Assembly: GCF_001949145.1 (NCBI RefSeq)
Contig: NW_019091700.1
Span: forward strand, 180,571-211,991
From: Acanthaster planci
Lineage: Eukaryota > Echinodermata > Asteroidea > Valvatida > Acanthasteridae
DNA length: 31,421 bases
Direction of reading: 5' to 3'
The position numbers and the translations under genes are program-made. The notes below the pieces were generated by a model. It had not been told where the DNA came from and made no database searches. It saw only the letters and a program-made list of their open reading frames with translations. Shown piece after piece: positions 1 through 10,066 of this stretch. Positions within the stretch are counted from its first letter, which is position 1. The number at the start of each line of letters is the position of its first letter.

Positions 1-416
1 AAAACTTAATTTTCCCAAAATATCAGAAAATATGCGTTGTTTTTTTACAGCGTAACTTGCATTAGTGTTGAAGACATGACCAATTTTAAGCAACCCCAAA
101 CATGTCTGGAATGTGGAAATAGCAGTATATGATATATACCTTCAGTTGACAAAGTTTATGAAATGCCAAATGCAAAGTGTCTTAAAATTAAAACATTCCA
201 GGTTTAGGCCTTGAAATTAACATTTTCTTTTACCTTTATTCATACACTTACAATAGCCAAACACGGTTTATTGATACTTTTTCATTTTGGACCTATCAAT
301 AGACTTTTTTGCAACATTCCTGTGAAACTGCCCAATATTCAATTGAAAAAGGACAGTTTTGTGTGACGGCAAAATAGGAAATGTCTTAACTTGGATATGG
401 GCGTTATACCTTCTTT

Positions 417-452
417 AAGAACTGTAAGATTTGTATAAACCTTACAGTTCTT
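417..452. repeat. Short perfect hairpin
   Basis: AAGAACTGTAAG at 417-428 is followed after a 12-base loop by its exact reverse complement at 441-452. The similarity extends a little further outwards with mismatches. There is no T-run or neighbouring gene to suggest a terminator, so it is recorded only as a structure. Confidence 0.5.
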
Positions 453-858
453 GAAGTAGTGTAAATGGTTAATGAAGACAATGTCCAACCTGAGGCTGAG
501 CTAAGGACTACCCATACAAAATGTATTAATTGGAAGAAAAACCAAACCAATCAATCATGGCAACTTTTGTGTATTTTCAATGTGTAACCTTACTAGTGTC
601 TTGGTTAAACAGCTAGCCTAGGCCTACCGTATTTGACTGCATTTCCATGATGTGAAATGTTAAGAGTCTTATATTTAGGGTGCCCTCCTTTATTTCTGAT
701 TACTTAGACTGGCCTTTTTACCCATAGTGCCTTACAGACAAAAGGTCATACAAGACCTACATTGTACATGTACCTTTGCAAAAAATGTCAATCAAATGGG
801 TTTATAGCACTACACTGACGTTGTGCACCACTGTAAAAACAGGGTGTTGGTAAAAGTC

Positions 859-912
859 AGAGGTACATGTAGCCAGAGGTACATGTAGTTGGAGGTACAT
901 GTACATGTACAG
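859..912. repeat. TACATGTA short tandem repeat
   Basis: AGAGGTACATGTAG-like units of 16-18 bp occur three times in a row. The last unit expands into TACATGTACATGTAC. This is one of many places in the window where the palindrome TACATGTA is duplicated. Confidence 0.75.
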
Positions 913-2645
913 AAGGAAGTTATTTTTTTATCTTTTCATGAACAATAATGATCATAAATATCCTCATTTGTATAGCTTGTCAGACTGGGGGTATAATCAA
1001 CTGCACCTGCAACAGTATTCACACGATTTTACTCCAAAAATTATGGAAAAATGACAAAGAATTTCTTTAATTAATACCTATGCATGAGGTTCATGTTTTT
1101 TGTTTCCTTATTTACCCACCCTTACGACTGTAAATCATCCTTAATTGAACGAAACGCCAGGCCGGAGTTAGCAATAAACCAACTCTACACTGAATCGATT
1201 TCTGCATGTGTATGGGTCAACCCGGCGGTGGAGTAAAAGTAGTTCAAACATATGCTACTTGAAAAATTATCCAAAAATTACAAAATGTCTGAAATGAATG
1301 CCACAAGTGTTTTTCTCTTTCTTTATTGACCAAAACGTCCATAAAATGTTCTCTATGGCATAGCATGTCAGGCGGGAGGTAATACATGTTTTGTAATATA
1401 AAAACTATGATTTGGTACAATGTACATACTGTACATGTATAGGATGACCTGGAAGTTGATTTGATTTAAAGTACATGGAATTCAAACTACAGTAACTTGA
1501 AAAATCATCGAAAATGACAATATTTAGAATGAATGCTTACAGAAGAGGTCATTGTTTTATTTCTTTAAATTTTAGGGCAATTGTGTTTGTGTGTTTACAT
1601 GTACATGTCCAGTGCATGGCAGCGCTAAAAAGGTGTAACAATAAATGTGTATCAGGGCAGGCTGGCAGGGGGTCACAGGGTCATTGCAACAGGTAACTTG
1701 TGAATTGTTGTACATTGTAAAACATTGTTACACATTTTGGGTAGGTACATGTAGGTAAAAAGGAGAGGCAGTGAAGGACAGGATAAAGGAGACAGGGGTA
1801 GAGATGTAAAGTGGTTAAACTGGGGAGCCAAACAGATGAGGGACTAAGGAAGTACTAAAAAGCTGTTTGTGTGATATTAACCCCATTAATTTCCTTCAAT
1901 GGAACTCTTGCTCACAACAGAGTGAATTTTGTTAGCTTATTGCCACAAAACTGAAAGTAAAACTTGCTATGGAGCTCCTTGTCAATCATTGTTGATAATT
2001 CCAAAAGATGATGTTTGATATTGAATCTAATGTTCAAAGTTCAAGATACACACTTAGCAAATTTTTAACTAAACACATCCTAATTTTTCTGTGAAGAGAA
2101 ATAAGCAAACTTTCTACTTGATAACTGTAATTTTAAAGTGATTTTATTTTACAAATAAGTTGTAGGCTAATGTCAAAGTACACTGTTAAATTGGCGACAG
2201 TAATTTGTAGTTACCAGCACATGACACCGGGGGTGACCAGAGAATTAGCCTGTGAGATAACAGAAGCATCTTTGAAGGACCCTCCGGTATGTTAACATTT
2301 GTTTAAATGAAAATTAAATCGCCTGTCATTTTAAATTTCACATCAACATTTTAACAATGAGTTCTTTGATAACTTTTTTTTTTACAAAAGAACTAACAAA
2401 ATCAACTTCTGCATTGAGCTCAAAAACAGAGCTCAGTCATTGCAGATGCATCACACTGGATTTGCTTTAAATCCTTCCGACATCAACATCAAGTCTGGGC
2501 ATTTGCGTCACAGAGGGGGGCAAGGTGATTGCTGCCCCCTTTTTCCTTAAAAAAAGGCAGTTTCCCTGAGAAAATTCTTGTGACACCCATGGATCTACAT
2601 ATAGCCATTCCTACTACTGGACTGTGAGATTTCCAAGGCCAATCC

Positions 2646-2864
2646 TCACAGCTCTTCTGTGAGGCTGCATTGCAGACACATCCAGTGACTGGCATCCAGC
2701 TGCTGACTACAGATTCTAACTTTTGAAATGCACTCAGTATGGAGCCAATTGAGACAGCCCTCGCAGAACAACATCTTTTTGGATTCTTGTGGTTTGTTAC
2801 AATCATCACCGATATAAGAAGTGCACCATGTTGCCTCCATCAAACTATTTCTGATATTTACCAA
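2646..2864 (-). pseudogene. PHD-like zinc finger remnant
   Basis: This 72-codon frame reads Cys-Thr-Ser-Tyr near the start, then FCEGCLNWLHTECIS and ends in HWMCLQCS. The pattern of paired Cys, then W-L-H-x-x-C, a spacer, W-x-C-x-x-C is that of a PHD finger, a zinc-binding module that usually reads histone tails. The first ligand pair is irregular (C-x7-C, depending on alignment), so it may not fold. It lies just downstream of the protease remnant on the same strand and in a different frame, so it was probably the C-terminal domain of the same transposon protein. A free-standing PHD gene is less likely because no intron-exon context is visible. Confidence 0.5.
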
Positions 2865-2948
2865 ATACTGTAGGTCATGGTGTCGTCACCATTTTGAGGT
2901 TTGGCGAGATATATGTACGCTAGTAGTGCATAGTAACAATCGCCTCTT

Positions 2949-3486
2949 CTACAAGCTCTGCATAGGCAAATCTGTTAAAATTTGAGCGATCCAGTTCTGC
3001 ACTCTTTGCATTTTTGCTTGTGAATACTTCTGGTAATTGCCACTATTACTATTGCATGCGCTGCGGCACATACAACATTGTACAAAGATGCCACACTCGT
3101 TTCCATTCTTCTGGTAGGGGTTCATCAGTCGGCACAAAAACATGCTAATCTGACACGGAAAAGGATTTTGAATACGTTACAGCAAGAAAAGTGTTGTACA
3201 TGTCTGTGAATAAGACTGCAGATTGCATGTTTTCTCCATGCAAGGAGTCCACAATAACCAACTGTCGTAATTTTCTTATTATGACCAATAGTATCCAGTG
3301 GTTACCGTGGACTATCACAGGCCAAAGCCAGACATCTTTCTCAAAGATGCAATGCGCAAGGGCCCACTTTATGACAAATTCTACTTCACCCTCTTCCCAT
3401 GTGAGAAATGCATGGGAATCTGCAACAACGAATGTAACAGAGCTGTCAGGAGACTGTTGAAGGTAACACTTGCTTATAAATGCCAA
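2949..3486 (-). pseudogene. Ulp1/SENP-like (C48) cysteine protease domain, frameshifted
   Basis: Two frames make up one protease core. The upstream frame (3145-3486) has GNHWILLVI (His63-Trp64) and, 16 residues on, VIVDSL (Asp80). The downstream frame (2949-3143) has PYQKNGNECGIF, holding the oxyanion Gln and the nucleophile Cys. This His-Asp-Gln-Cys series is the signature of Ulp1/SENP enzymes, which cleave SUMO or related conjugates. A frameshift near 3144 separates Asp from Gln/Cys, so no whole protease can be made. All catalytic residues are still present, although the residue before Cys is Glu rather than the common Asp. It sits between the SWIM-like and PHD-like parts of the transposon. 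Confidence 0.75.
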
Positions 3487-4120
3487 AATAATGGCTTCTG
3501 TTAATCAGCCTGTTAGCAACAGCAAAGCCAAGTCGGTGGAATTTACTTGAAATGGCCCAATGTGTTTTTTGAGTGGGACCTGTATCATGGTCTATCCGAG
3601 ACTCTGATTTAACACTTGGTGTTGATGTTGTCAAAGGAGTGAAGTGATCACCAAGTGGAGATGGTGGATTGGCAGGGCACGATGGTGAGGATGGTAGACA
3701 GAAATCATCCATATTCCATGTGTCCTCCATCATAGTTGCTTCTATCGAGTCAGGGGCACAACTGACATCCAGATCATCAATTCTGGGCTTTTTACGACTA
3801 GATCTCTTCTTTTGGCACTTTGACCTCCTTAATCTAGACAGATTGTTATGTCTTGTATCGGTTACCCCAGGAGCTAAGCCGACAGCTACCGGTAGGCAGC
3901 ATGTGATTGTATGGTAACAGGCACAGTACCCTTTTAGAGGCAAGGGCATGATTCTTTTGGGAAAAGCGTTACAGAATATGAAGTTCCCTTTGCTTCCCTG
4001 CACTAGGAAAACACTCTGCTCAGCAACACACGTGATTTTTTGGTTTTGGATGACCATCTTGGCCAGACTTACATGTACAAGTAGCTGGCTTTTGAAGCTG
4101 CTTCTCTGGTGGGATTTCAT
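3446..4120 (-). pseudogene. Transposase C-terminal region with SWIM-like zinc motif
   Basis: This 224-codon open frame is the longest in the element. Residues around 30-75 read as a short beta-rich stretch ending in GYCACYHTITCCLPVAVGL. It resembles the CxC...CxH plus 'avGL' tail of SWIM zinc fingers that follow MULE transposases, although the first ligand pair is unclear. A basic Lys/Arg-rich tract (SKCQKKRSSRKKPR) follows and could be a nuclear localisation signal. Then comes a Ser/Pro/Asp-rich linker and a segment leading into the protease. The first Met of the frame is probably not a true start, because the transposase core lies directly upstream in another frame. Confidence 0.5.
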
Positions 4121-4159
4121 GCTTGAGTTACTGTAGTTTAACGTCCATCACAACCGTGT

Positions 4160-4800
4160 CTAGATTGTTTTCCATGTATGGAAATACTGTTTGGGATCAC
4201 TGAATTTAAGCTCTTTCTTCAAGCAAAAGTTTTCACCTAAGGAACAAAACCAGCGCAGGATTTCATTGTAGTAGATGTTTTGTAGAAAGAACAAAATCAA
4301 CACAATGTTGTCTAGACTGACTTCCTTGAGTTCTAGTACACATTTCATTACTACATTCAAGCTCTCGCTTTGGTTTGTTGTCATGCCAGGATCGTCTGTG
4401 TACCCCCCCAGCCGTTTTAGCACCCACTTGCCAGCGGACAACAATATTGCAGGTTCAATCTCGAGGTCAAAGTAATTGATAAATGCCTCACTCCACTTTA
4501 CCTTCAGTGTATCACGAACCTGAAAGTATTTTTCTTTGGTGTTAGAGAGAAGAAGTTGCTTCACATGGTGTCTGTTGGCCTGGCGGTCTCCTGCCTGCTC
4601 ACCTTTGCGTAACTGAGGGCATAATTGCGTCTTGACAACCTCAAAGAAATCCCCATGATTTGCTTCCAATTTTTTTCATGTATTAAGACAGCAACTGGAA
4701 TCAGTGGTTCACTGGCAAAAGAGCCATGTTTCACAGTAAGGGCAGAAATATAAAAATCACTCAAGTTGAATGTGGTGTCATACGGTATGAGACTACAAGT
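4160..4800 (-). pseudogene. MULE-type DDE transposase core, internally deleted
   Basis: Read on the minus strand from about 4800, the frame gives PYDTTFNLSDFYIS, then a stretch ending LIPVAVLIHEK. This is the first catalytic-Asp strand of MULE transposases (Asp codon near 4777-4779). A frameshift near 4670 leads into a 169-codon frame (4160-4669) with GMTTNQSESLNVVMK, which looks like the third acidic (Glu) motif, preceded by WSEAFINYF. The part that should carry the second Asp is missing between the two, so the enzyme is dead. In life it would cut and rejoin DNA at the element's ends. Confidence 0.7.
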
Positions 4801-4815
4801 ACATGTAAGTTCATT

Positions 4816-4977
4816 GAGGATTTCTGTGTACCTGCTTTCTTGGCATGGTCTTTCAGCACTGAGGGAAATGTTCTCACATGCGGACAGGTGGGATGTTTCT
4901 TAGAATTACCATGAGGAGAGATAGATTCCTTCAAAACCACTTCTTCATTACCAAGGTATTGTATCAAAACTAATGTG
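4816..4977 (-). repeat. 162-bp duplication, downstream copy
   Basis: This matches 5201-5362 over 162 bases without gaps and with eight substitutions. Both copies encode the same minus-strand peptide (containing YLGNEE and VRTFPSVLKDHAKKAG). This copy lies between the N-terminal part and the DDE core, where it breaks the order of the transposase gene. The period is 385 bp. Confidence 0.9.
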
Positions 4978-5021
4978 CAAACCAATGCAAAGAACCAATT
5001 CAGGAAGCATCTGAAACTGGT

Positions 5022-5433
5022 CTATGAAATCACCAAGTTAAGTACGTACATGTACATGTTGTATATTTCATCTTGAACCAGCCAGCCCTTTAACTTCTCA
5101 AATTTCACTTTGTTCCTCACCTGTGCAGTATCCTTTTTAGTGCAGCACTTGCACATTGAAAGAGGGACATTTTTGGACATTAAATCCCTGTACGTCTTGT
5201 GAGGATTTCTGTGAACCTGCTTTCTTGGCATGGTCTTTCAGCACTGAGGGAAATGTTCTCACATGCGGACGGGTGGGCTGTTTCTTAGAATTACCATGAG
5301 GAGGGATGGATTCCTTCGAAACCGCTTCTTCATTACCAAGATATTGTATCAAAACTAATGTGGTTGGACCATGCACTATCTGATATGCATGCCTAGTAAC
5401 AGTGTCTGGACCACCAGAAGAGTACATGTACAT
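5022..5433 (-). pseudogene. N-terminal region of the MULE transposase
   Basis: Two overlapping frames give HGNSKKQPTRPHVRTFPSVL followed by KTYRDLMSKNVPL and KKDTAQVRNKVKFEKL. A His/Asn/basic stretch followed by 'QVRN' is what I remember upstream of the DDE core in animal MULE-like proteins with a 'YDTTFN' motif; this is a recollection, not a database match. The two frames overlap by about 95 bp, so one frameshift separates them. The upstream end fades into a TACATGTA tract at 5422-5490. Confidence 0.45.
5201..5362 (-). repeat. 162-bp duplication, upstream copy
   Basis: This copy pairs with 4816-4977 (154 of 162 bases identical). It is probably the original, because its frame continues into the rest of the N-terminal region. 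The divergence is modest, so the duplication is younger than, or was homogenised after, much of the decay of the element. Confidence 0.85.
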
Positions 5434-5490
5434 GTACCGGTAGGTCGTACCTACGGCCTACATGTACATACATGTATATATGTACGTGAC
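5422..5490. repeat. TACATGTA / TACCGGTA palindrome tract
   Basis: Repeated TACATGTA units run into ACCGGTAGG, a GTCGTACC/CTACGGCC segment and then further TACATGTA, TATATGTAC units. The tract is nearly self-complementary, so it can form a hairpin or cruciform. Confidence 0.7.
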
Positions 5491-7823
5491 TTTTGTAGCA
5501 TTGTTGAAAATGATCAGAAAACATAAATTGGAGTGTTGCACTTTAATTGACTCTATTTAAACCAGTACATGTACATGTGATTGCTTTTTTGTGTGGAAGA
5601 CTTCAAATTAGTTATAAACTATGGAAAAACTGTAATTCTGCTGTGAGCTTTGTCCAACCATAAATAACCTAAAATGCGGGACTGTACATGTACATGTACA
5701 TGTATTTCCCCAAGAAGATGTACAACTTGTGGCCCTTAGGAAGTGCAGACACTGACAAATTGGTATCTTTGCTAAAAACTCTATGATTCCTGAGGTCTTT
5801 TTGGGTTGAGTCTTGACTTGGTTGCCAACCATTTGGTCTTCAGTCTTCTGTTACAACCAGTGGTCTTTATTGATTAGCCTTTTTGATTACAAGATCTTGG
5901 TAAATGATTTTTTTTTAAGTAAATGATTGAATCTACTGTAATTTTCCATTTTCTACCTAGACAGCTGTTAACAAGTTAACATCCAGCCTTTTCCTACTTA
6001 TTCATCTCTTTGCCATCAACCTTTCAAGATGACATCACTAACTGATTAAGAGAAGAGTTACAATGTATGCATCCAAAAATTGGTAAGTTTGTTTCCATTT
6101 CTGGGCAGTGTAGGATTTTAATTACAGCTCATATATGAAAAGTATTCGAGTTTCATTAATGAATCCTGAAAGTTTATTTTCCCTTTGTCTCAGTCACAAA
6201 ATTAAGAGGGAAAAGTTTTAATTTATTATATTTTTGGTCAGTTGCACAAATTTTCCTTTGTTCCCAATTCATCACACTTGCCTTTCTCATCTTGAGAAAT
6301 GGATAACAGCTCAAATGATCTCAGAGGGATGTACTGTTTTGGCTTGTGCATCTCAACCAACCCTGTAAAATCATGCTTCTGATGTGTTAAACCGTGCTTT
6401 GTAGCATGGTTGGCTGATTTAAATCATGTTGGTTTAAATCACTGATTTTCATCACAATTTCAGTCCAGTGACTTATTTGAACAATTACTGATTTAATGCA
6501 CTCTTTTGTAAATACCGGTATCTCCTTTTCCAAAGCAATTAAACCAACCGACTCCTTCTAATTGCCAAGTACAACATGTTATCGACACATTCAGATATCC
6601 TTTCATTTCATCAGCATTTGACTGAACAGAACTTTGGATTTGAACAAAGTTGATTGATATTGTCCCAGTAAATGTTTGAAGGTCATGTGATTATCTGTCA
6701 AGCCAAGTGCCTCTTGGAGAGACTGTGTATGGAGAGTGAACTGTTTACACTCAAGCATGAAATGCTACTAGTACCAAATATCTTCAGTGGTACGGCATTG
6801 AGGTATTTGTTATGGAGGAGTTTTGAGTCCTTTGAAGCCTGTACATGTACTGTTACATGTACCTACCAGTACCGGTAGACAAAGTCTATTGGGCAATTCC
6901 ATATGGGAATTGAGAAAAATGACAAATGCTACAGCTGATGGAATAAAAATTAAATTTACTGTGCGTTGTCAATAAATGTACACCTGGAATGGAGCCAAAA
7001 ATGTTTTTGAAAATAAGGCAAAGTAAAAAAAAAGTTTCGCATCCAGATTTTTGAAAAAAACAAAGGAAGTGGGGCTTTTTATTTCGTATTGTTTTTCGAG
7101 ATAGCCGCCATTTTAAAATTTCCTGCAACCGTAAGTGTTTCCACTCTTCAAAGACATGTTAAAATGAAAGACAAGTTGGACAAAAGAACTGAACATAATA
7201 TTTACAGTGTCATTTAGTGTTGGATTGGTCTACAATGAACAGGTTTAGATGCATTTGCTTTAACAGCCAAAAGTCAAGATTTATTTTGGATGAGTAATTT
7301 TACAGATAAAATCAAGCACCAAATGTCAACTCTCAAAATCTACAAGTGTAAATGCCAAGCTATAGATAAAAATGTGTTTGTGCTTTTCCATAAACATGTG
7401 AAGATTAATTGAAAATATTTGAGGTAATTTTTTTCTTTACATTTTTGTCAGTTTACTTTTGGAAGTCTTATTTTTCTACTACTGAGATTTTACCTTTGGA
7501 ACATGCCCCAGAGGTTGGTTCCACAAGGTTGACTAGACATGGTCAACTTCATGTACATGTACCTTGCATTCGAATGTGGTCAGTCCAACTGTTGTTAAAG
7601 TTCTACACTTACACTGTACACGTACACGCACATGTACATGTAGATATGTTTGAGATCAAATCACTCTAGATGTCTGCATTGTAGTTGACTGCATTCCAGT
7701 TCTTCATTGTAATAATACATACTGTACATGTTGCTGCATTGACCAATACATGTACATGTATGGACAATTATATTCTGATTTCCCAGCACATTACATATAG
7801 GTTATTCAGTGATTTTAGTTTGT
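5491..7823. other. Gene-free stretch
   Basis: No coding sequence I can recognise. There are TACATGTA tracts at 5566-5578, 5683-5704, 6841-6862, 7549-7562 and 7629-7642. A near-palindrome, CAATTCCATATGGGAATTG, lies near 6894. Around 6415-6445 the palindrome TGATTTAAATCA is followed by a second GGTTTAAATCA. The frame 6886-7128 (minus) shows no known domain. Confidence 0.55.
5683..5704. repeat. TACATGTA microsatellite
   Basis: A run of three overlapping TGTACA units, one of the longest ACATGT tracts in the window. Confidence 0.8.
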
Positions 7824-8202
7824 GTAATTCCGTTACCGTGTTTAATGTACATGTACATGTATGCCGTTGGATACGTGGAACAAGTCCTACCCCACACAGT
7901 GAAGCAAGATTAAGCAGTTTGAAGCTGACAAATGTATTTGAAGCAACTGCCTTGTTTCTGATCACAACTCGGGGTTCAGAAGTTGGAAATTTCATGTTCT
8001 TTTCCAATACACCCTTGTTGCTACATGTAGGTGTAAAAATTGTAATAACTTTCAGATAGGTATACAGATGCATTGTTTTATGGTTTATGTTTAGGTATTA
8101 TGGTTTATGTTAGTTAAAGCTAAAAAACATGCCCGGATTAAAAAATAAGAAAGATCGCTATTCAAGTGGTAACGGAATTACAAAAAAAGGTAACGGAATT
8201 AC
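7824..8202. mobile_element. MITE-like inverted-repeat unit
   Basis: GTAATTCCGTTACC at 7824-7837 is the exact reverse complement of GGTAACGGAATTAC, which occurs twice on the right at 8168-8181 and 8189-8202. The enclosed 379 bp have no convincing coding content. A small non-autonomous DNA transposon with a doubled right terminus would look like this. I see no clear target-site duplication, so a chance arrangement of a short repeat remains possible. Confidence 0.4.
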
Positions 8203-8493
8203 ATATGTGAAATGTACTTGTACATGTACATTGAAAAATGCCAGTGATGGAGTATGGAATATTTGTACGTACCGGTATTGGCCCAGAGAAGTTGAGAGGA
8301 CATGGGAACACAGATTTTGGGTAACAACAAATACAAATGTTATGGATTTACAGGAATTGCTATGGGGCCCCAGAAACACCTTGAACGATACACAAGTAAA
8401 GGCAACAATAATACATGTACTGTAGCTATTAGCAAAGTACACAGTGTTAACAATGTAGCACCGCTATAACGGAGAACTTCTCCATAGCGTCAT

Positions 8494-8677
8494 GAGCAAG
8501 AGACGCCGGGTTTAACGACGCAAAGTAACGGGCAAGAAACGCCGGATCTTGTAATGCATGTGTAACGGGCAAGAGATGCTGAAACTCTAACAAATAGATA
8601 ATGGGCAAGAGATGCCAAACCTTTAACTGGTGGCCAGTAACCAAGAGACTATGTATGCAGTAAGTCAACAGAATGTT
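8494..8677 (-). repeat. 36-bp tandem repeat, about five units
   Basis: GGGCAAGAGATGCC-like text begins units at about 8494, 8530, 8567, 8603 and 8639 (periods 36, 37, 36, 36). On the minus strand the frame 8447-8881 stays open through it and reads as degenerate 12-residue units with a Leu-Leu-Pro or Phe-Leu-Ala core. It lies downstream of the SGNH-like pseudogene on the same strand. Confidence 0.7.
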
Positions 8678-8882
8678 TGCCCCCATCCCAACCGCCCAAG
8701 GTACGCGGGGAGAGGCCACCCCTCGACTGGGGATTTTAGGCCCAGAACAGGACATGACTTGAGCCAAACGAGTTCCGACATTAGGAACTTGCCCAACCCC
8801 CCTCCCTTTTTTGATCTCAAGCCAGTAACAACCCCCACCCCACTTACGAGGGAATAACAACATACGGACAAAGGTGCACATG

Positions 8883-9532
8883 CTAGGGCTTGGAAATGCG
8901 AGGTGGGTGGAGGAGGGCCTCAGGTTTGTGTTTGAAGAAGGTTATAGCGGCAACTAAGTTCTGGCAGAACAATTTGTTGCCTAGCTGTAAGCCATCTCAC
9001 CAGAAGATGCAGTGTTGGCTAGGGTTGATACTGTCAGAATGAACTATGGCATGGGCCTTTCCCAGATGTCTGCACAGCCTATGAGCATATTTATTAAGGG
9101 CATTGACATTTCTCTGGCTCATTCCAGGGCGTTCCTCATTAAAGTAAAAAAGGCGCAACAGAATGTCTGACCATATGATGATATTGTTGGGGAGCAAATG
9201 ACGAATGCCTTTGAGGCCCTCCTCCATGCTCTCCCGGATCTCCTTCACTGGTGTGATAAATAGATAATTAGCCACCGCTTGGGGGTGCTGTCGCGATACA
9301 TCACTGGTGCTACTTGTACTTGAGCATGGCTCGGGCGCCCGTCGGGATGTGCCGGATTGTAGGCCGAGCAGACTCCACAAAACTCGCGACAGGGTCCTGG
9401 TTTGGCTTGAAGGCAGAGACTTCCTGCGTCCCGCATGGTCTTCCTGGTGCTTCCTTTTCTTCCCTCGGCCTCACCTGTTAATACGGCCATGGAGGTGTCA
9501 AATTGCTGGAAATAACAGGTAGAAACTGGCAA
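8883..9532 (-). pseudogene. SGNH-hydrolase-like domain from a repetitive element
   Basis: The 127-codon frame 8997-9380 contains LLPNNIIIWSDILLR (residues 63-77) and then a basic helical stretch (NVNALNKYAHRLCRHLG). After its TGA stop the same frame continues for 37 codons as DGLQLGNKLFCQNL and ends at a TAG (8883-8885). A 'vIWSDIL...' strand followed by 'DGvHLs..GN..F' is the C-terminal half of an SGNH/GDSL-like fold found in a multi-copy family in vertebrate and invertebrate genomes, as I recall it. The DGLQ replaces the expected D-G-x-H, so the catalytic His is lost. A further frame (9245-9532) with a Cys-rich stretch may be the upstream part. Confidence 0.5.
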
Positions 9533-9539
9533 GCGTTTT

Positions 9540-9989
9540 TTTTATTTCAAACTGTACACGCTCGGCGAAAGAGGAGAAGTGTGGCAAACTTGCCCAAACA
9601 ACCAGCCAGCATGATGTGTGCAACGTCTGATTGGTTGGGGTGCAGCCGTTTTGGGGAATGGGCTAAACTTGAGCCGCACACGCAGCACGAGCAACTTCAC
9701 TGGTATCATAAATGCTCTCACCCCTCTGACCCAAAGGGGGATCCCCGGAGACAGGCTCCTGGGAACCGTATTAATACTGTTGCGTTCCCCAAATATCATG
9801 TCGATGGCAGCATGGACTTTATCAGTGTCTACGGGTTGTGATATTTGGGGTCAACAATTTATTAAAAGGTGGACGTGAAATAAGGGCTTTGGGTAACAGT
9901 CAAACTGTAATGTTGGTTTATTGCTCTCACTTCTCACTTCTTTTCTTCAAAGTTCAATGTAGGTTTGAAGAAGGTGTAGCTTTACATAA
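9540..9989. other. No recognisable gene
   Basis: The frames here (for example 9503-9841 plus and 9542-9799 minus) overlap on both strands and show no domain. A CCAAT-type motif in CTGATTGGTTGG lies near 9630. Confidence 0.45.
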
Positions 9990-10027
9990 TCATTACCAGC
10001 ACACTGTCGTAAAAGTTGGTACTTTAA
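9990..10027 (+). repeat. Left arm of 38-bp inverted repeat
   Basis: Pairs with 12920-12957. It begins TCATTACCAGCACACTG and ends GGTACTTTAA. It differs from its partner at two positions. Confidence 0.85.
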
Positions 10028-10035
10028 TACTTCTA

Positions 10036-10066
10036 CACAAACACCCCTTTCACAAGGGGTTTGTGC
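10036..10066. repeat. Subterminal hairpin
   Basis: CACAAACACCCCTT and AAGGGGTTTGTG form an inverted repeat with a four-base loop and a two-base bulge. It lies just inside the left arm of the 38-bp inverted repeat, where transposons often carry subterminal structure. Confidence 0.5.

Larger units (their letters stand above)
1..2480. other. Gene-free AT-rich stretch
   Basis: I see no convincing coding sequence on either strand. The only Met-initiated frame here (1514-1696, 60 codons) resembles nothing I know. The stretch contains scattered TACATGTA octamers, a short hairpin at 417-452 and a loosely repeated segment: the text around CTTGAAAAAT at about 1258 recurs at about 1498 with similar flanks (AGTTCAAAC or AATTCAAAC before, GAATGAATGC-like after). 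That suggests an old duplication with a period near 240 bp. It could be intron or intergenic DNA. Confidence 0.6.
2640..5440 (-). mobile_element. Decayed Mutator-like DNA transposon with protease
   Basis: Five coding remnants lie in order on the minus strand: an N-terminal basic region (5022-5433), a DDE transposase (4160-4800), a SWIM-like zinc region (3446-4120), a Ulp1-type protease (2949-3486) and a PHD-like finger (2646-2864). Collinear order and shared strand suggest one element with a single long ORF or a few ORFs, now split by frameshifts. MULE transposases followed by SWIM fingers are well known, and Ulp1 proteases ride on some MULEs (for example the plant Kaonashi type). I could not find terminal inverted repeats or a target duplication, so the ends are approximate. 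Confidence 0.7.

Noticed and set aside
2489-2809. 106-codon minus frame overlapping the PHD-like finger
   Set aside because: A shadow of the finger frame in its first half; the second half is low-similarity text around a G/C-rich hairpin at about 2515-2542.
4275-4475. Plus-strand frame opposite the transposase
   Set aside because: Antisense shadow of the MULE DDE region.
6890-7130. Possible transposon end at near-palindrome CAATTCCATATGGGAATTG
   Set aside because: No second copy in inverted orientation within the window.
7685-8073. Overlapping frames on both strands (124 and 101 codons)
   Set aside because: Neither shows a domain, both contain translated microsatellite, and they overlap the inverted-repeat unit.
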